A stretch of 26,728 nt of DNA from JBMOLK01 sp049325575 (GTDB lineage: Bacteria; Bacillota; Clostridia; Acetivibrionales; Acetivibrionaceae), in NCBI GenBank assembly GCA_049325575.1, contig JBMOLK010000344.1, positions 1-26,728 on the forward strand, read 5' to 3'. The notes beneath the pieces are model-generated. The model ran no database searches. It was not told where the DNA came from and saw nothing but the letters and a program-made list of their open reading frames with translations. The translations under genes and the position numbers were made by a program. How positions within the stretch are numbered: the stretch's first letter is position 1; every line of letters begins with the position of its first letter. Shown here piece after piece: positions 23,410-26,728 of the stretch.

Positions 23410-24745
23410 GAGCCGGTATCCTGCCGCCCCTTCCTATAAATTCCTTACTGCTGAACTTATTAACCTTCATTACGGGTCCCCAACCTAGAAGTCCTCCAAA
23501 TTCAACCACATCTCCAACCTTTTTTCCCGGAGCGGGAATTATCCTGACAGCTGTTGTTTTATTGTTTATTACGCCAATAGCAGCCTCATCCGCTATAATT
23601 GCAGATATTGTTTCAGCACTGGTGCTGCCGGGAACCACTATCATGTCCAGTCCTACAGAGCAAACACAGGTCATTGCCTCAAGCTTGTCAATTGAAAGTG
23701 CGCCCTTTTGCACAGCTTCAATCATCCCTGCATCCTCACTTACAGGAATAAATGCACCACTTAAGCCTCCTACAAATGAGGAAGCCATGGTTCCACCTTT
23801 TTTTACAGCATCATTTAAGAGTGCCAGGGCTGCTGTGGTCCCATGTGTTCCGCATCTTTCAAGCCCCATTTCCTCAAGTATATGGGCAACACTGTCTCCA
23901 AGGGCAGGAGTAGGTGCTAAAGATAAATCCACTATACCAAAAGAAACTCCCAGCCTCTTAGAAGCTTCACGGGCAACCAACTGTCCCATTCTTGTAATCT
24001 TGAAAGCTGTCTTTTTTATTGTTTCCGATACAGTTTCAAAATCTGCTCCTTTTACCCTCTCAAGAGCGCTCTTTACTGCACCAGGCCCACTTACACCTAC
24101 ATTTATCACACACTCCGGCTCACCGATTCCATGAAATGCTCCTGCCATAAAAGGGTTGTCCTCCGGAACATTTGCAAATACAACCAGCTTGGCACAGGCC
24201 AAACCTCCGCTATCTTTTGTGAGCTTGGCGGCTTTTTTTATAATCTGGCCCATTTCTCTTACGGCATCCATATTTATACCTGCTTTTGTACTTGCCAGAT
24301 TAACAGAAGAGCATACCTTTTTTGTAGTGCTTAATGCCTCTGGTATCGAAGCAATAAGTTTTTTATCACCTACAGTATAGCCTTTATGAACCAAAGCGGA
24401 AAAACCACCGATAAAATTGACTCCAACAGAATTTGCTGCCTTGTCCAGTATTTCGGCAAACTTTACATAGTCCTCCTCATCGGAGCTTTCAGCTACAAGA
24501 GAAATAGGGGTTACTGAAATCCTCTTGTTTATTATTGGAATCCCATATTCCTTTTCAATGTCTTCGCCAACCTTGACAAGGTTTGCTGCAAGACTTGTAA
24601 TCTTATTGTATATCTTCTCTCTTGATGTCTTACCACTTGAGCTACTGCAGTCCCTTAAGGATATTCCCATGGTTATTGTTCTTATATCCAGGTTTTCCTC
24701 CTGGATCATCTTAATTGTTTCAATTATTTCAAACGGCTTTATCAA
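23387..24745 (-). CDS. UPF0210/DUF711 family protein
   Basis: 452 residues from a TTG start. It matches the UPF0210 family throughout: ETIKMIQEENLDIRTITMGI at the start, the FIGGFSALVHKG region, and the SVGLDMIVVPGSTSAETISA region. The function of the family is not established; it resembles glycyl radical enzyme folds at a distance and usually pairs with an ACT-domain gene, as here. The frame extends to an ATG at 24793, but that would overlap the ACT gene by 35 nt and lacks a ribosome site; the TTG at 24745 has AAGGGGGA at ideal spacing and gives the family's usual N-terminus and length. The 3' end has a second partial copy at 18826-18847. Confidence 0.9.
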   Translation of the reverse strand: MIKPFEIIETIKMIQEENLDIRTITMGISLRDCSSSSGKTSREKIYNKITSLAANLVKVGEDIEKEYGIPIINKRISVTPISLVAESSDEEDYVKFAEILDKAANSVGVNFIGGFSALVHKGYTVGDKKLIASIPEALSTTKKVCSSVNLASTKAGINMDAVREMGQIIKKAAKLTKDSGGLACAKLVVFANVPEDNPFMAGAFHGIGEPECVINVGVSGPGAVKSALERVKGADFETVSETIKKTAFKITRMGQLVAREASKRLGVSFGIVDLSLAPTPALGDSVAHILEEMGLERCGTHGTTAALALLNDAVKKGGTMASSFVGGLSGAFIPVSEDAGMIEAVQKGALSIDKLEAMTCVCSVGLDMIVVPGSTSAETISAIIADEAAIGVINNKTTAVRIIPAPGKKVGDVVEFGGLLGWGPVMKVNKFSSKEFIGRGGRIPAPLNSLRN

Positions 24746-24758
24746 CTGTATTTCCCCC

Positions 24759-25028
24759 TTATATCCGATGCATGGAATTAAAGATATCTTCATGCTGTAT
24801 CCTTACGGAAAGTCCAATCTCAATACCCTTTTTCTCAAGCTGCTCCGATAGTTCTGCAAATGATATATTCAGAGTTGAAATATCAACCAGCATAATCATG
24901 GTAAAAACATCCTGCATGGTTGTCTGGGATATATCTAAAATATTTACACTGCAATTTGCCAAAATATTACTTATTCCTGCAATAATCCCAATTTTATCCT
25001 TACCTATAACGGTTATAACTGCTCTCAT
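24759..25028 (-). CDS. ACT-domain protein (UPF0237 family)
   Basis: 89 residues forming one ACT domain (beta-alpha-beta-beta-alpha-beta), with the opening RAVITVIGKDKIGIIAGIS that forms the usual ligand-binding loop. ACT domains bind amino acids or other small molecules and regulate partner proteins. It sits immediately upstream of UPF0210, 13 nt from that gene's TTG start, and its stop codon overlaps the UPF0210 ribosome site, so the pair is coupled. It has a strong AGGAGG site and a good promoter at 25083-25111. The ligand is unknown. Confidence 0.92.
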   Translation of the reverse strand: MRAVITVIGKDKIGIIAGISNILANCSVNILDISQTTMQDVFTMIMLVDISTLNISFAELSEQLEKKGIEIGLSVRIQHEDIFNSMHRI

Positions 25029-25082
25029 TGTGACTTCCTCCTATATTTGTGCTTTTGCTGCTAGAAACGCGAATTCATTAGT

Positions 25083-25111
25083 ATTATACCTTTAAGAACG
25101 TATAATAGCAA
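25083..25111 (-). promoter_or_regulatory. Sigma-A promoter of the ACT-UPF0210 operon
   Basis: Minus-strand TTGCTA, exactly 17 nt, then a perfect TATAAT, about 55 nt upstream of the ACT gene's ATG. Confidence 0.6.
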
Positions 25112-25112
25112 C

Positions 25113-25141
25113 GGTTGCATCCTGTAAAGCAACCTTTTTTT
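25113..25141 (+). terminator. Orphan plus-strand terminator-like hairpin
   Basis: GGTTGC and GCAACC (25113-25118, 25129-25134) followed by seven T. It is oriented for plus-strand transcription, yet no plus-strand gene lies just upstream. It could block antisense read-through from the ACT-UPF0210 region, or be a relic. Confidence 0.45.
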
Positions 25142-25179
25142 ATGAAAATGTACCTTATTAAAGCCTAAATTAGAGATAA

Positions 25180-25264
25180 CGAACTGTAAAGATAAACATA
25201 TAATTCGCTCCGCTAATTTGATACAAATGGCTTGCCTATCTTGTTTATCTACTTTTACAGTTCG
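25180..25264 (-). repeat. 85-bp imperfect palindromic repeat, copy B
   Basis: Same unit as 8285-8369, in inverse orientation and of the same length. It lies in the 303-bp gap between the PAS-GGDEF-EAL gene and the ACT gene, which also holds a promoter, an orphan hairpin and a terminator. The outer CGAACTGTAAA arms are intact. Confidence 0.85.
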
Positions 25265-25270
25265 ACCTCT

Positions 25271-25303
25271 ATAAAAAAGAACACTATAAACAATACAGTG
25301 TTC
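25271..25303 (-). terminator. Terminator of the PAS-GGDEF-EAL gene
   Basis: Stem GAACACT and AGTGTTC (25279-25285, 25297-25303), then six T on the minus strand, about 30 nt after the stop codon. Confidence 0.85.
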
Positions 25304-25331
25304 ACATATTTTCACAAAATATTCTTGGCTA

Positions 25332-26728
25332 TCAAACTTCTTTAAACTGGTTTCTGTTTCTTAGCAATTTCTCAATTTCATCAGCTGGCAGCGGCTTACT
25401 GAACAGATATCCCTGGACCTTATCACATCTTTGTTCTTTAAGGAAGGAAAGCTGTTCATTTGTTTCTACTCCCTCTGCCACCACTGTGAGCATCATCTTA
25501 TGGGCAAGGCTGATAACCGACTTTGCGATAGCCTCTTCATTAGCATTGGAAGTTATATCGTGTACAAAGCTTTTGTCAATTTTTAGAGTGTTAATTGGAA
25601 GGCGCTTTAGGTAGTTTAGCGAAGAATACCCTGTACCGAAATCGTCTAAGGATATTCTTATTCCTTTATCCCTTAATTGGGTTAATACCTCTATTGTGAA
25701 ATTCAGGTCCTCCATAGCTGTACTTTCCGTTATCTCCAGTTCTAAAAGGGTTGGAGGCAAGCCCGTTTCCAACAGGGCTTTTTCAATGGCTTCCACAAGG
25801 TTTTGCTGTTGAAATTGTCTGGCTGAAAGATTGACAGCTATTATGAGAGGTTCTATTCCCGAATCAATCCATTCTTTATTCTGCCTGCAGGCTGTACGAA
25901 GCACCCATTCACCTATAGGAATTATCAATCCTGACTCCTCTGCCAGAGGAATAAAGTCCATTGGGGGAACAAGTCCAAACCCCGGACGGTACCATCTTAG
26001 CAGACCCTCCATACCAACAATCTTTCCGCTTAATATATCAATTTGAGGCTGATAAAAAAGTACAAACTCTTCCTTTTCTACGGCACGCCTTAGATTGTTC
26101 TCTGTCTCCAATTTCTGCAGTACCTTTCTATTCATGGATTCAGCAAACATCTGGTAGTTATTTCTTCCCACTTCCTTAGCTCTATACATAGCCGTATCCG
26201 CATTTTTAAACAAAGTCTGTTCATCTTGTCCATCATTTGGATAAATAGCGATCCCCATACTTGCAGTTATATAGTATTCTTTGTCCTCCAAAATCCAAGG
26301 ACATTGAAACTTCTCAAGTATCCTGTCTGCAACTTTTGTTGCGTCACTTATATCGTTAATTTGCGGCTGGAGTATGACAAATTCATCGCCACCAAGCCTT
26401 GCAACAGTGTCAACTTCTCTAAGATAACTCTTTATTTTCTCCCCTACCTGCTTTAAAAGAAGGTCTCCCACAGAGTGACCCAAGGTATCATTTATTGTCT
26501 TAAAATTATCAAGATCCAGTATAATTAAAGCACTCTGCTGGTTATTTCTGCGTGCCTGTGCCAATGCCATGTTTAAACGGTCTGAAAACAACGTTCTGTT
26601 TGGCAGACCTGTTAGTGAATCAAAGTACTCCATGTTATAAATAATTTCCTCAGTTCTTTTAAGTTCCGTAATATCCTTAAGTACTATTATAGTACCAATA
26701 ATAACCGAAGCATCATTTCTGATTGGTG
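25332..26728 (-). CDS. PAS-GGDEF-EAL cyclic-di-GMP signalling protein (5' end outside window)
   Basis: The frame stays open to the window edge, so the gene continues beyond it; an ATG at 26633 is internal. The outermost visible residues (VIIGTIIVLKDITELKRTEE) are the end of a PAS domain. Next is a GGDEF domain with intact RLGGDEF and an RxxD inhibitory site five residues before it (REVD), so it could make cyclic di-GMP with product inhibition. The EAL domain keeps its key residues: MEGLLRW in place of EAL, NLSARQF, EITES, DDFGTGYSSL, KIDKSFV and VVAEGVET, so it could degrade cyclic di-GMP. The net activity is not decided by sequence. It might influence the pilus cluster through PilB, but there is no direct link here. 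Confidence 0.93.
   Translation of the reverse strand, partial: PIRNDASVIIGTIIVLKDITELKRTEEIIYNMEYFDSLTGLPNRTLFSDRLNMALAQARRNNQQSALIILDLDNFKTINDTLGHSVGDLLLKQVGEKIKSYLREVDTVARLGGDEFVILQPQINDISDATKVADRILEKFQCPWILEDKEYYITASMGIAIYPNDGQDEQTLFKNADTAMYRAKEVGRNNYQMFAESMNRKVLQKLETENNLRRAVEKEEFVLFYQPQIDILSGKIVGMEGLLRWYRPGFGLVPPMDFIPLAEESGLIIPIGEWVLRTACRQNKEWIDSGIEPLIIAVNLSARQFQQQNLVEAIEKALLETGLPPTLLELEITESTAMEDLNFTIEVLTQLRDKGIRISLDDFGTGYSSLNYLKRLPINTLKIDKSFVHDITSNANEEAIAKSVISLAHKMMLTVVAEGVETNEQLSFLKEQRCDKVQGYLFSKPLPADEIEKLLRNRNQFKEV

Noticed and set aside
24746..24793. An ATG start for the UPF0210 protein giving 468 residues.
   Set aside because: It overlaps the ACT gene and lacks a ribosome site. The TTG at 24745 has a strong site and restores the usual family N-terminus.

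Overview
This AT-rich window looks like a piece of chromosome from an anaerobic, endospore-forming, cellulosome-producing clostridium of the Acetivibrio/Ruminiclostridium type. Three things point there: two secreted glycoside hydrolases with type I dockerins, sporulation genes (dpaA/dpaB, cotJA/cotJB/cotJC), and a type IV pilus cluster next to clostridial housekeeping genes. The dockerins carry Ser-Thr and Lys-Arg at the usual recognition positions, which resembles C. thermocellum more than C. cellulolyticum. The species is inference. I saw no rRNA, tRNA or CRISPR array.

Layout. 1-6.4 kb (minus strand): type IV pilus assembly genes pilB-pilT, then pilC, a pilin and a second prepilin-like protein. 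6.7-8.2 kb (minus): dpaA-dpaB, dipicolinate synthase for the spore core. 8.6-13.8 kb (minus): an M16 peptidase, pnp, rpsO and a nitrilase-family amidase, with structured RNA leaders around rpsO and pnp. 14.0-18.7 kb (plus): a spore-coat operon cotJA-cotJB-cotJC followed by a LysM protein. 18.9-23.2 kb (plus): a mannanase-type GH26 enzyme and a GH9 cellulase, both with dockerins. 23.4-25.0 kb (minus): an ACT-domain/UPF0210 gene pair. 25.3 kb to the edge (minus): a PAS-GGDEF-EAL cyclic-di-GMP protein that runs out of the window.

The main discovery is that cotJC is split. Its first 33 codons lie at 14539-14637 and the remaining codons resume in frame at about 17801. Between them is a 3.17-kb element with a large serine recombinase, a small ORF overlapping the recombinase start, and an unrecognised 345-residue protein. 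The two junctions share the codons for Gly-Gly-Pro-Asp. Joining the element's ends recreates a 46-bp dyad (18 of 22 positions symmetrical) centred on a GG dinucleotide, as expected of a serine-integrase attP. Precise excision would rebuild a 198-residue CotJC. This is the arrangement of sigK-skin and spsM-SPbeta: a developmentally excised element that restores a mother-cell spore gene.

Two other structures stand out. The GH26-GH9 pair is flanked by direct copies of the sequence that joins the LysM terminator to the end of the UPF0210 gene, so the cellulosomal pair looks like an insertion. The two enzymes also share a near-identical block of about 320 bp spanning linker, dockerin and 3' noncoding DNA. 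An 85-bp imperfect palindrome occurs twice, upstream of dpaA and upstream of the ACT gene, in opposite orientations.
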